NCBI RefSeq assembly: GCF_001907975.1 | Contig: NZ_CP017834.1 | Location: forward strand, 1,693,027 to 1,757,026 | Direction: 5' to 3' | Source of the DNA: Silvanigrella aquatica | GTDB taxonomy: Bacteria; Bdellovibrionota_B; Oligoflexia; Silvanigrellales; Silvanigrellaceae | Length of the DNA: 64,000 nt | In this document: piece after piece, positions 18,400-27,396 of the stretch | Layout: each line of letters begins with the position of its first letter | Numbering within the stretch: position 1 is the stretch's first letter | Notes under the pieces: model-generated | Databases searched by the model: none | The model's input: only the letters and a program-made list of their open reading frames with translations | Told to the model about the DNA's origin: nothing | Position numbers and translations under genes: made by a program

Positions 18400-19130
18400 G
18401 AACAAAAATACTGTTAGGCCGTGGGTATGTTGGAAACTATTATTGTCAAATAAATTCCGATTGTTTATTTACAAATCGAAAACAGACCCATTTTCCGAAT
18501 TCGTTTGTATTTGATTTGTTTGTAAAAGAAACTTGGAGAAATTTACCTGTTGCCACTGAGGTCATTTGGACTTTTCCATCTTCACAAATAAAAGAAGATA
18601 TCAATATTGCAAAAGAGTTCTACCATTTCTATTGCGCCAATAAAAAAACAATTATTTTAAGTACAACTTCTGCCTATTTAAACACCGTACAAGGTGAGAT
18701 TATTACAGAAAATTCGAATCTTGATTTTACTAATTGCCGTGTTGAATGCGAAGAAATATTGCGCACTCAAGGAGCCTGTATTTTACATTTATCCGGCATT
18801 ATGGGACCCGATCGTCTGCCACTGAAATGGTATCAAACACAACGTATTAAAAGTGGAAATCAATTTATCAATCTCATTCATGTTGATGATATTGTGAAAT
18901 GTATTGACGCCGTTCTTGATAATTTTAAACCTGCCGAAAGATACAATGTTTCAAATGGTTACTATAAAAAACATGAAGATATTGTTGAAGAACTAAAAAA
19001 GCAGTCCCTTCTTGATCCTCATTTTTTTCTTCCAAATGAATCCTATGCTTCTCTTGGAAAGAGAATTAGTAATCAAAAAATTAGGAATGAAATTTTGCCA
19101 AAAAATTATATTTTCATGGATTATCCATAG
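18396..19130 (+). CDS. NAD(P)-dependent epimerase/SDR-like protein
   Basis: A 244-residue Rossmann protein. The N-terminus 'KILLGRGYVGNYY' is a variant dinucleotide-binding loop (GxGxxG), 'TTSAYLNT' sits where the catalytic Ser of extended SDRs lies, and 'LHLSGIMGPDRLP' and 'INLIHVDDIVKCIDAVLDN' match the atypical/extended SDR (YeeZ-like) pattern. The usual YxxxK is not obvious. It shares a four-base overlap with the carbonic anhydrase gene; a functional link is not evident. Confidence 0.78.
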   Translation: MRTKILLGRGYVGNYYCQINSDCLFTNRKQTHFPNSFVFDLFVKETWRNLPVATEVIWTFPSSQIKEDINIAKEFYHFYCANKKTIILSTTSAYLNTVQGEIITENSNLDFTNCRVECEEILRTQGACILHLSGIMGPDRLPLKWYQTQRIKSGNQFINLIHVDDIVKCIDAVLDNFKPAERYNVSNGYYKKHEDIVEELKKQSLLDPHFFLPNESYASLGKRISNQKIRNEILPKNYIFMDYP

Positions 19131-19285
19131 TTTATAATGTATTTATGAAATAAATCACAAATCTCTTTCAATAATCTAAAAAATGATATAATTATAAAAA
19201 TATTGCAAAGGTAAGTTTTATCCTTAGTTATGCAATATAAAAGTTTTTAATGAAATCTTATTTTTAAAAAGAGGAGGAGTGTAAA

Positions 19286-19771
19286 ATGAATAAAATTATA
19301 ACTCTGACTCTATTTTTTATTTTATTTCTGCCCAGTATTTTTTCATGTGGTAACTCTTCAAAAGAGAGAACCTCTCAAAATTCATTCTACTATATTGTGA
19401 CTGAAGTTATCACACCTAATAATCAATCTTACACTTTTTCAAGTGATGTTAATGAAATTTATAGCAAAAATAATGATTATAACGTAGTTATTATGGATTC
19501 TACCAATCAAAGCCAAGTTTTTATTGCATGTGACTCTTTAGAATGTAATGCCAATCAGCTTGAAAATTTAAAAATAATGGAAAGTAATTCCTTTGTTAAA
19601 TTGATTGCAAAGCTAGGATATCCTAATAAAATTACAACTGTTGCCGATGAAAATGGTTTTCGCTATAATGCTGTTCTTATATCTGAAAATAGTGAAAGTT
19701 CAAAACTGAAAAAAGTAATTACAAAAAATAATTCGCCTTTAAGTTCGACTTCAAATAAATACTATTTTTGA
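19286..19771 (+). CDS. Hypothetical lipoprotein
   Basis: A 161-residue product with a type II signal peptide (MNKIITLTLFFILFLPSIFSC; lipobox IFSC, Cys21). The mature portion is Ser/Asn-rich and beta-like with one Cys pair ('FIACDSLECNAN'). No family was recognised. The start is fixed by the strong ribosome-binding site GAGGAGGAG about eight bases upstream. Confidence 0.7.
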   Translation: MNKIITLTLFFILFLPSIFSCGNSSKERTSQNSFYYIVTEVITPNNQSYTFSSDVNEIYSKNNDYNVVIMDSTNQSQVFIACDSLECNANQLENLKIMESNSFVKLIAKLGYPNKITTVADENGFRYNAVLISENSESSKLKKVITKNNSPLSSTSNKYYF

Positions 19772-19813
19772 TTTTTAAAATGTTAAAATGCTATTTTTTC
19801 AGTGAAATAAAAA

Positions 19814-21823
19814 TTAGTCATAAATTCTTTCAGACAAAAAGCGCCACGCTCTTAATGTTTCAGCAACACCCCAAGCTTGAGCAATGCATCCTCTTGGCGT
19901 ATAAGGTGATTCCGCATCAAAAATTTCACTAATATAGCCGATTCCTGCTTCATTGATGTGTTTCTGCAGTGGTTCTAAAAATCCAATAGCAACACGCGCA
20001 TTTTTTGTTACTTTATAATAGGCAATGGCATAATTTCCGAGTAACCAACTCCAAGAAGTTCCTTGATGATAAGCACAATCTCGATCAAATGGAGAACCAA
20101 AATAATGTCCTCTATATTGTTTTGAAAATTTTGAAAGACTTTTAACTCCAAAAAAAGAGACAAGGTATTTTCCACAAATATCAATCATGCTTCTTTGTTG
20201 CATGAGATTAAAAGGACAATGTCGTAATGATAAGGCAATAATTTGATTCGGTCGCAAAGTGGCATCGTTTTCATTATGCGGTGTCTCTAAAACATCGAAG
20301 CAATATCCCTCATCCTCATTCCAAAAACGTAATAGCCCCCGTTCCGTTATATGCGCAAGGTCATTCCATTTCTTATTCGAAATACTAAGAATTTCAGAAA
20401 ATTCATACATATTTTTTAAAGCATTGTACCAAAGTGCATTGATTTCAATTGGTTTACCAATACGAGGTGTTACAACAAATTTATCAATTTTGGCATCCAT
20501 CCAAGTCAGTTGACTTCCTTCTACTCCCGCATAAAGAAGGCCATCCTTAGGATCGCAATGAATTTGATAACGTGTCCCTTCGATATGAGCATGAAGAATG
20601 CTTTCGAGTTGTGGATAAATTCTTTTTAAAAATTCTTTGTCTTTTGTTTGATTAAAATATTGAAATACGGCTTCAATAAACCAAAGTGAGGCATCGGCGG
20701 TATTATAGTCTGGGGTATGTCCTTCATCAGGAAAGCGATTGGGAATCATTCCACAATCAATATATCTTGCATAGTTTTCTAATATTGATTTTGCAATTTC
20801 TATTTGTCCTGTTGTTAAACATAATCCAGAAAGACTGATCATTGTGTCCCTCCCCCAATCTCCAAACCAATGATAACCTGCGAGAATACCTTTAGCATTA
20901 GGATAAGTTGAGCGAGATCTGTCAATAATAAAAGCGGGAATAGAATATATTAATTGCTTAATCCAGGAAGGTGTTTGATATTTTTTTGTATCCCAATTTT
21001 TTAGCAAGATTTTATTTTTTTGTTTTATATTTTTTTCTTCAATTGGAATTGAAGTTTCTCTTTCTTCTGGATCAGAGCTGATTAAAATGTGAAAAGATTT
21101 ATTTGTATTTAAATTTGTCTCTAACGAAACAGCTAAAGAATGATTTTCAACATAGGGAAAACCCCTGTTTTTTTCTTCTTCAAGTTCATAGTTATAATAA
21201 ATTAAATTTTCTAAATGAGAATCTAGCATATTTGAATTGATAAAGAATAAAAACTCATTCGAATTTGAATAAAATTCAAATTTATTATTATTTTTAAAGG
21301 TTTGAAAATTAATTTCGGAATTTAAGGAATGAAAACTTCTATTATTAATAAAAACATCACATTTTATTTTAATAGAGATATTTTCATGAGGAGTAAGATT
21401 TCTATAAATAACATAAGTAGAATTTTTCTCGTAGGGCATAAATATTTTTTTTTCAATAAATATATCACCACATTGATAAATCCATGTAGGTATGTTTTCA
21501 TCTAAATAAAAATATTTGATATATTTGTAGCCATCTGGAAAAAAATCTTCTCTATTTAACCACTTATTCGTCCCTAATAGATATGAAATTCCATTAATTT
21601 CAATTGTTTCCTCAATTTTCGGGACATATAAATACCGATTTAATTGAGATTTTGCTATGGCGACAAAGACACCATGATAGCGGCGCGTTAATATTCCAGA
21701 AATCGTTCCTGATGAATAACTTCCCAAGCCGTTCCCAATAAGCCATTCTCGCTCGGGATGTTTTAAAACGACATGGCTCTCCAATAGGGAAAAATGGGAT
21801 TTTAGATAACTAAAATCAATCAT
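19814..21823 (-). CDS. Amylo-alpha-1,6-glucosidase-type glycogen debranching enzyme
   Basis: A 669-residue cytoplasmic enzyme. The N-terminal domain (about 1-270) opens with 'EWLIGNGLGSYSSGTISG' and 'TRRYHGVFVA', characteristic of the bacterial GDE_N domain. The C-terminal (alpha/alpha)6 domain has 'AGYHWFGDWGRDTMISLSGL' (catalytic Asp region), 'NTADASLWFIEAV' and 'GTSWSWLLGNYA'. It matches GH133-type amylo-alpha-1,6-glucosidases that remove branch stubs from glycogen. No glycogen synthase or phosphorylase gene is adjacent. It is followed on the other side of a small gap by sodC on the same strand. Confidence 0.92.
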   Translation of the reverse strand: MIDFSYLKSHFSLLESHVVLKHPEREWLIGNGLGSYSSGTISGILTRRYHGVFVAIAKSQLNRYLYVPKIEETIEINGISYLLGTNKWLNREDFFPDGYKYIKYFYLDENIPTWIYQCGDIFIEKKIFMPYEKNSTYVIYRNLTPHENISIKIKCDVFINNRSFHSLNSEINFQTFKNNNKFEFYSNSNEFLFFINSNMLDSHLENLIYYNYELEEEKNRGFPYVENHSLAVSLETNLNTNKSFHILISSDPEERETSIPIEEKNIKQKNKILLKNWDTKKYQTPSWIKQLIYSIPAFIIDRSRSTYPNAKGILAGYHWFGDWGRDTMISLSGLCLTTGQIEIAKSILENYARYIDCGMIPNRFPDEGHTPDYNTADASLWFIEAVFQYFNQTKDKEFLKRIYPQLESILHAHIEGTRYQIHCDPKDGLLYAGVEGSQLTWMDAKIDKFVVTPRIGKPIEINALWYNALKNMYEFSEILSISNKKWNDLAHITERGLLRFWNEDEGYCFDVLETPHNENDATLRPNQIIALSLRHCPFNLMQQRSMIDICGKYLVSFFGVKSLSKFSKQYRGHYFGSPFDRDCAYHQGTSWSWLLGNYAIAYYKVTKNARVAIGFLEPLQKHINEAGIGYISEIFDAESPYTPRGCIAQAWGVAETLRAWRFLSERIYD

Positions 21824-21849
21824 TTATGATTCCATATGAAAAATGTGAT

Positions 21850-22398
21850 TTAGTTTACGACACCACAAAGAATTCTTTTTCCCGCATTTCCTGCAGGAGC
21901 CGATTTTTCATCATCTTGATCGGCATGAACAACAAATGATTTGCCCATAAGCGAATATTTGCTGCCCTCCTTTTCTAAAGTAAATTCTGGAGATGTAACT
22001 GTTAAATCAATTAGGGCAATACCATTTTCGTTGGATTTAATATTCCCTAAATCACCCGCATGCTGTGATTCGTATGATTCATTTGCAACAGAGGTACCAT
22101 GAACATGATCGCTATCTGGATTATAATGTGCACCTGCATTCATGGCAGCAGCATCGGAACAATTTCCTTTTTCATGGATGTGAAAACCATGTAATTTATT
22201 TGGCTCTAAATTAGAAATTTTTCCAGTAATATGCACTCCACCATCAGAAAATTCTGCAACTTTAATACTTCCAGAGGCTTTTGAATTATTCTTAGGTTGA
22301 AAAACAACATTTTTTTCCGTTTTATAACTAGAAGACAGACAAGAAGTCATGATAAGTGAAAAAATAATTCCTGTAGATGATAAAATATTTTTACTCAT
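21850..22398 (-). CDS. sodC: Cu/Zn superoxide dismutase, lipoprotein
   Basis: A 182-residue enzyme that dismutates superoxide outside the cytoplasm. It has a type II signal peptide (lipobox MTSC), so it is probably membrane-anchored. Metal-site motifs: 'GFHIHEKGNC' (Cu ligands), 'AGAHYNPDSDHVHG' (bridging His and Zn ligands), 'HAGDLGN' (Zn His/Asp) and 'FVVHADQDD' (last Cu His). 'GNAGKRILCGVV' holds the active-site Arg and second Cys. It is 22 bases downstream of the ferredoxin-NADP reductase gene on the same strand. Confidence 0.95.
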   Translation of the reverse strand: MSKNILSSTGIIFSLIMTSCLSSSYKTEKNVVFQPKNNSKASGSIKVAEFSDGGVHITGKISNLEPNKLHGFHIHEKGNCSDAAAMNAGAHYNPDSDHVHGTSVANESYESQHAGDLGNIKSNENGIALIDLTVTSPEFTLEKEGSKYSLMGKSFVVHADQDDEKSAPAGNAGKRILCGVVN

Positions 22399-22420
22399 AG
22401 TATCTCCTTAAATTAGATAA

Positions 22421-23443
22421 TTAATGTGTATTCAAACGCTTTTCTTTTTTTTCCTTTATTTCCATAAGAGTTGTCGAGTGCATAGGCTGTGCTTTTTCTT
22501 TTGGATTTATATAAACTTTTGCAAATGCCACAGCTATAGCAGCTTCTGAAAATCCTGTTACAATTAAATCGAGTTTTGCATTATGTTTTGCAATATCTCC
22601 TGCAGCAAAAATACCTGAAAGATTAGTCTCCATTTTTTCATTAACACAAATTCCATTTCCAGAGAGTTCTAAACCCCATTCCTTAATTTTACCCAAGGAG
22701 CTATTAAATCCAAACATAATTAAGGCATCGTCAACAGGAATGATTTCTTCTTTATTGTCTTCAAGATTGCGGATGAGAACTTCCTTCAATGCACTATCAC
22801 CATAAAAACTAGCAATTTCAGAATTTAAAATAACTCGTGCGTTTGTTTTTTGCAACTTTTTAATGGAATCATCATGAGCTCTAAATTTATCGGAACGGTG
22901 AATTAAAGTGACAGATTTTGCAATTGAAACTAATTCATTTGCCCAATCTAATGCGGAATCTCCACCACCTGCGATGATAACCCGACGATTTTTATAAATT
23001 GCTTTTTCAATGACAGCGTATTCAATTCCCTTACTTTCAAAATCAGTTGCACCTGGAGCTTGGTGCTTTTTAGGGCTGTAAGAACCAACACCGGCAGCAA
23101 TAATAAGTGTTTTTGTTAAATGTATTCCTGCATTTGTTTCGAGTTGCCAGACACCTTCATCACTTTTTGTCAGACTTTGTGATGTTTCATTTAAGCAAAT
23201 TTCAGTTTGATAAGGCTTTATTTGCTCTATTAAGTTATCAACTAAATCACGAGCTAAGATTTTTGGAAAACCGGCAACGTCATAAATGAATTTTTCAGGA
23301 TAAACTGCAGTTAATCTTCCTCCTAGAGCGGGCATAGAATCAATTATTTTGCAACTCGCATTACGCATTCCTGCATAAAATGCAGTAAACAAACCGGTTG
23401 GACCACCACCTAAAACAGTAATATCATAAATTTTTTGAGCCAT
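22421..23443 (-). CDS. Ferredoxin/flavodoxin-NADP reductase, thioredoxin-reductase-like type
   Basis: A 340-residue flavoprotein with an N-terminal FAD-binding loop 'VLGGGPTGLFTAFYAG', a central NADPH-binding loop 'VIIAGGGDSALDWANEL', and C-terminal 'GIFAAGDIAKHNAKLDLIVT'. There is no CxxC, so it is not a thioredoxin reductase; the layout matches the YumC/TrxR-like FNR family, which transfers electrons between NADPH and ferredoxin or flavodoxin. It is upstream of sodC on the same strand. Confidence 0.9.
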   Translation of the reverse strand: MAQKIYDITVLGGGPTGLFTAFYAGMRNASCKIIDSMPALGGRLTAVYPEKFIYDVAGFPKILARDLVDNLIEQIKPYQTEICLNETSQSLTKSDEGVWQLETNAGIHLTKTLIIAAGVGSYSPKKHQAPGATDFESKGIEYAVIEKAIYKNRRVIIAGGGDSALDWANELVSIAKSVTLIHRSDKFRAHDDSIKKLQKTNARVILNSEIASFYGDSALKEVLIRNLEDNKEEIIPVDDALIMFGFNSSLGKIKEWGLELSGNGICVNEKMETNLSGIFAAGDIAKHNAKLDLIVTGFSEAAIAVAFAKVYINPKEKAQPMHSTTLMEIKEKKEKRLNTH

Positions 23444-23520
23444 TATAATTCTCTTTTTATTAATTCAAAAAGAACAATCGTAATTAAAAACGAATTCTAT
23501 TAAAATGTAAATATTACAAA

Positions 23521-25716
23521 TTATTCTTTTTTATTGTTTGCGGTAAGATTGATGCTATCAATTAAAATTTGAGCAGATTCTTTTAATTGAATATCATTTT
23601 TGCGAATTACTTTTGATGAAAATTCCATTGAATCTTCATCTTCTACTGAAATGCCATAATCCTCTGACTTCATTTTAAACGATTCTTTTTTAACTTCCTT
23701 TTCAATATCTTTGTCTTTACCTGATTTCGATGAGTTTTTCATTTTGCCATTATCGACAAGCATTTTTCCAGATTTTATTTTGTCTGATTTATCTGCAATA
23801 TTTTTATTTGTTTCTTTATTTTCTTTCAAAGAAACAAGTGTATTTTTGTCTTTCTTAGCTTTATCTATAGTATCTATGATTTTTTTAAACTCCGGACTTT
23901 TTTCCACTCTTGCTGTACTAAGCTTTTGAAGTTTTGGAATGACATCAGATAAATCTTTTTCAGGTTTAAAATCACGGGAAGGCTTGATCGTTGTATAAGG
24001 TAATGCATAATCATATTCTTTTTCACCAATTTCAGTCGCTTCAATGATATCAGGAATTATAATATCGGATAATACCCCTTTTTCCTGATTGCTTTTCCCA
24101 CTGGGTCTAAAAAATTTAGCAATGGTAACGTGAATGGCTCCATCGGTAGCACGTCCGCCCGTTCCTGCAATTTCAAAAACAGTTTGCACCGTTCCTTTTC
24201 CAAAAGTACGAGAATTGCCCAATATATACCCACGACCATAATCCTGTACTGCTCCCGATAAAATTTCAGAAGCAGATGCTGTATATTTGCTCACAATAAT
24301 TGCGAGCGGACCTGTATAAGGTGGAATATTCGCTTCAAAATCAAGGGTGCGCACTTGCCTGTCTTTATCTTCAACAAGTGTTACAATTGGATTTTTAATA
24401 AATAAGCCCACTATTTTTTGAGTTTCTGAGAGATCTCCTCCGCCATTTCTTCTTAAATCAACAACGATACCATCTACTTTAGCTGTTTTTAATTTTTTTA
24501 TCTCACGATACATATCGTTTGAAGAACTGCGGCATGTTCGTGGATTTTCTTGGCATCCTTTGTAATCAATATAAAAGCTTGGTAAATTAATAATTCCAAT
24601 TTTCTTATTATTGATGCTTAAAATATCACTCTTTGCTTCATTATCTTTAACCTGAACAATTGCTCGTTTTAATATGACATTAAAACGATTCATTTTACCA
24701 TCAATTTCTTTACGTAAAATAACTAACTTCACATTTGTGCCTTCTTTACCTCGAATCAGTTGCACAACTTTACCCAAATCCATTTCAATGACATCCTGAA
24801 TTCCCGAACTATCGCCAGAATCTACAGCAACAATTTTATCATTCTTCTTTAAACGACCATCTTTTGCTGCAGCTCCTCCAGGCACAATGGCATCGATAAT
24901 AGTATAACCATCAATACTTTTTAAAGTGGCGCCAATACCAACAAATTTCAAGCTAAAATCTTGCTGAAATTGGTCGTTATCAATTGGGGTTAAAAAGCTC
25001 GAATGTGGATCTAATGACAATGCGAAAGCATTTAAAAATAGTGCATAAACTTCATCGGTTGATCTGTTTTTTATATCTTTTTTAATCATTTCATAGCGAC
25101 GGGTTAATCGCGATTTAATTTTATCGATGTCATCGGATTCTTTCATATTCAAGACAATAAACTTAATTGTTTTTCTCCAGCGTTCCTTTAGCTCCGCACT
25201 GGATTTTGCCCACTCAATTTTTTTTCTGTCCGTTTCTATATACTCATCTTTAGTAAAATCTTGTTTTTCTTTTAATGCCGCCGTTGCAAATGCGGTGGCT
25301 TCATCAAGACGTTTTTTATACCTCTCATAAATACCATCCTCACCGCTGATGAAGCGGCAGTCGATATTATTGATATTTTTATATAAATCTTGTTCTTGTT
25401 TCGTAAACTCAGTAATATCATCTTGAGTAAAATATAATTTACCGGGATCTAATAATTTTATAAACATTTCGAGTGTACGTATAGATAACTCATTATCAAA
25501 ATTTCGAAATAAATAATGATTTTTTAAAAAATCTTTTGATCTTTCAGATAAAGAAGCACAAGTAAGATATCCCATATTTTGTTTTGGATTTTTTTTAATA
25601 TTTTCTTCAGAATTTGCAAACTGAAAAAATGGGAAAATATTAAAATGTTGTCCAATAGAAACACCAATGGCAATGGCTGCAATTGATATAAGAATATTTT
25701 TCTTAGGTAATTTCAT
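23521..25716 (-). CDS. Carboxyl-terminal processing protease (S41, Prc/CtpA-like)
   Basis: A 731-residue periplasmic serine protease anchored or exported by an N-terminal hydrophobic segment (about 7-26). A PDZ domain spans about residues 235-330 ('GIGATLKSIDGYTIIDAIVP', 'GAAAKDGRLKKNDKIVAVDS'). The catalytic core has 'GIVVDLRRNGGGDLSE', the nucleophile Ser in 'YTASASEILSGAVQD' and the Lys in 'SRTFGKGTVQT'. A Lys/Ser-rich tail (about 590-700) is unusually charged. It is followed by a DUF503 gene on the same strand 10 bases upstream. Confidence 0.93.
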   Translation of the reverse strand: MKLPKKNILISIAAIAIGVSIGQHFNIFPFFQFANSEENIKKNPKQNMGYLTCASLSERSKDFLKNHYLFRNFDNELSIRTLEMFIKLLDPGKLYFTQDDITEFTKQEQDLYKNINNIDCRFISGEDGIYERYKKRLDEATAFATAALKEKQDFTKDEYIETDRKKIEWAKSSAELKERWRKTIKFIVLNMKESDDIDKIKSRLTRRYEMIKKDIKNRSTDEVYALFLNAFALSLDPHSSFLTPIDNDQFQQDFSLKFVGIGATLKSIDGYTIIDAIVPGGAAAKDGRLKKNDKIVAVDSGDSSGIQDVIEMDLGKVVQLIRGKEGTNVKLVILRKEIDGKMNRFNVILKRAIVQVKDNEAKSDILSINNKKIGIINLPSFYIDYKGCQENPRTCRSSSNDMYREIKKLKTAKVDGIVVDLRRNGGGDLSETQKIVGLFIKNPIVTLVEDKDRQVRTLDFEANIPPYTGPLAIIVSKYTASASEILSGAVQDYGRGYILGNSRTFGKGTVQTVFEIAGTGGRATDGAIHVTIAKFFRPSGKSNQEKGVLSDIIIPDIIEATEIGEKEYDYALPYTTIKPSRDFKPEKDLSDVIPKLQKLSTARVEKSPEFKKIIDTIDKAKKDKNTLVSLKENKETNKNIADKSDKIKSGKMLVDNGKMKNSSKSGKDKDIEKEVKKESFKMKSEDYGISVEDEDSMEFSSKVIRKNDIQLKESAQILIDSINLTANNKKE

Positions 25717-25726
25717 TGAAAAAATC

Positions 25727-26206
25727 TCACTTTCGCGTCGGAATTCTTATATTCCTTCTAGAAAACCTTGATGGAATGCTAGAATTCATGTCATCATCTT
25801 TATCTGTGTACACAATTGTTTTTTCTTGTGCACGAAAGGAACGAGTTATTTGTGTCGCATTTTTAAAATCGCTTAAATTTTGTTCACTGTAAGCTAAGCT
25901 ATCATTAGTCTCAACAAATTTTCCATTAAACCAGCAAAATATTTGACCTTGATGAAAGCGAATGCGCGCCTCCCCTGCGGCCTCCACTTTTTCATGAATT
26001 TCATCAAGTCTCGATTTTATTCTTTCATAATTATCATCAAATAAGGCAATAGCTAAAGAGGTTTCTTCTTCATCAGCACGTACAGTGATGCGATGTGTAA
26101 ATTTTTGCTTTAATTTTTCCCGCAGGGAGCGTAGAACACGATCGCGATCGGTAACCATAATTTCTGGATCGAGGTCAAGGACAATATATAATGAGGCTAA
26201 GTACAT
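25727..26206 (-). CDS. DUF503-family small protein
   Basis: Starting at the ATG whose complement is at 26204-26206 gives 159 residues: 'MYLASLYIVLDLDP', then 'RDRVLRSLREKLKQKFTHRI' and 'SLAIALFDDNYERIKSRLDE', the pattern of the DUF503 (YlxP-like) family, followed by a Ser/Arg-rich tail. The longer frame up to 26380 adds residues that are the reverse of the opposite-strand gene, so it was not used. YlxP-like proteins are linked to ribosome maturation in other bacteria. The start codon shares two bases with the start of the divergent gene. It lies 10 bases upstream of the S41 protease gene. Confidence 0.8.
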   Translation of the reverse strand: MYLASLYIVLDLDPEIMVTDRDRVLRSLREKLKQKFTHRITVRADEEETSLAIALFDDNYERIKSRLDEIHEKVEAAGEARIRFHQGQIFCWFNGKFVETNDSLAYSEQNLSDFKNATQITRSFRAQEKTIVYTDKDDDMNSSIPSRFSRRNIRIPTRK

Positions 26207-26999
26207 GGCACACCCTAATGAATTAAGGGTTGAAAAAAAAGGACACCACACATCCCAACTTACATATAGAAAATGGGATCCGCAATTTCTAGGCTGCTCT
26301 GAATTGTTCTTCCCTATTATGCCATATGGTAAAATTTTTTCAAACAGCAAAGATTGGCCAACTTTAAATGAATTAAACAATTTTAAACCCCATGAGGTTG
26401 AGTCTTGGTCTGGGCATAAGATTCGATTTGTTTTACAAAAGGGAAGACACAGCGACGAGGGCTTTGAAGCTCTCTATGAACCGCGCATTTTTTTAAAAGG
26501 GGAAGTCCGCACACGCCTCCAAAATTGGCACGATTTTTTTAATGCCCAAATTTGGTATGCTTTTCCAAAAACCAAAGCCGCTTTAAATATGCGGCAATTT
26601 ATATCATTTGATGAAAGAGCTGAGTTTCCCTGGAAATCCTCTCCACTCACAAGGATGCGTGAACAGGATTATATGACCATGTTTGATGAAGGAGGATGCA
26701 TTATAGCATGTTCGACTCATAAGTCGTTACCTTTTGTATTTGGACATGCTGTTTATGAAAGAATGATAAAAGGGGATTTTGAAATTTCTATGTGCACTAT
26801 CCAAATTCCCTGCGAAAATAGTTTTTTTGAATTAAATATTGAATCTCAAAATAAAATTCTCGATTTAAAGCTATCCAAAATTCTAGCAAATAGAGACATA
26901 TATTATAATAATACTCCATTTTTTACATGTCCCTTAGAAGTTGCGCATAAAATATTCGTAACTAAAAAATGGCAATCACCTTTTCCAAGTAGTAAATAA
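26205..26999 (+). CDS. DUF3025-family protein
   Basis: From ATG 26205, 264 residues. Features of the DUF3025 family are clear: 'DWPTLNELNNF' near the start, then 'YEPRIFLKGEVRTRLQNWHD' and 'FFNAQIWYAFPKTKAALNMR'. The function of this family is unknown. GAGG at 26193-26196 is a suitable ribosome-binding site for this start. A frame extension up to 26085 would overlap the DUF503 gene and reads as its antisense. The start codon overlaps that of the divergent DUF503 gene in the sequence CATG. Confidence 0.8.
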   Translation: MAHPNELRVEKKGHHTSQLTYRKWDPQFLGCSELFFPIMPYGKIFSNSKDWPTLNELNNFKPHEVESWSGHKIRFVLQKGRHSDEGFEALYEPRIFLKGEVRTRLQNWHDFFNAQIWYAFPKTKAALNMRQFISFDERAEFPWKSSPLTRMREQDYMTMFDEGGCIIACSTHKSLPFVFGHAVYERMIKGDFEISMCTIQIPCENSFFELNIESQNKILDLKLSKILANRDIYYNNTPFFTCPLEVAHKIFVTKKWQSPFPSSK

Positions 27000-27183
27000 T
27001 TCTAATAAAGCAACTTTATCTTATAATTTTTGAATATTTTTTTTAAAAAAACTTGGCAATTTTTTTAATATAGTTTATCTTCTGAAAGAATCAGCTTTTT
27101 GATAGAGTTTAGAAATACTCTATTCCTAGTTTTTAATAAATTATTTTTAATTTATATGAGTGATTTTTAGAAAGGTAATTTCG

Positions 27184-27297
27184 ATGAAAAGTCTTCTAAA
27201 ATTGAAACGAAATCGCCCTTATACTTCTTCTAACTTAGAAACTCCTCATCAAAATAAACTCACGTCTCAGACTCTCAAAATAACCACGTTAACATAA
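27184..27297 (+). CDS. Thr-rich leader peptide of the thr operon (candidate attenuator)
   Basis: A 37-residue ORF begins at ATG 27184 with AAAGG nine bases upstream, and ends at TAA 27297, 99 bases before thrA. Its last 11 residues are T-S-Q-T-L-K-I-T-T-L-T, five Thr and one Ile; in all, seven of 37 residues are Thr. Thr- and Ile-rich leaders of this size control thrABC by attenuation in enterobacteria. A 6-bp stem (27103-27108 with 27117-27122) lies upstream. No GC-rich terminator was found between this ORF and thrA, only AT-only inverted repeats, so the mechanism is inference. The rest of 27000-27396 shows nothing else. Confidence 0.6.
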   Translation: MKSLLKLKRNRPYTSSNLETPHQNKLTSQTLKITTLT

Positions 27298-27396
27298 TTT
27301 ATACTTCATTAAATAAAATTTCATAGCATGCAATTTCAATCTATAATTTATTAATTGAATTTAATATTTAAATTAACTTTTTAAAGGGAAATCAAA

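Noticed and set aside
26085..26380. The longer forms of the DUF503 and DUF3025 frames, which overlap each other antisense
   Set aside because: The extra residues have no family character, and each extension is the reverse of the other gene's conserved start; the CATG starts have suitable ribosome-binding sites.
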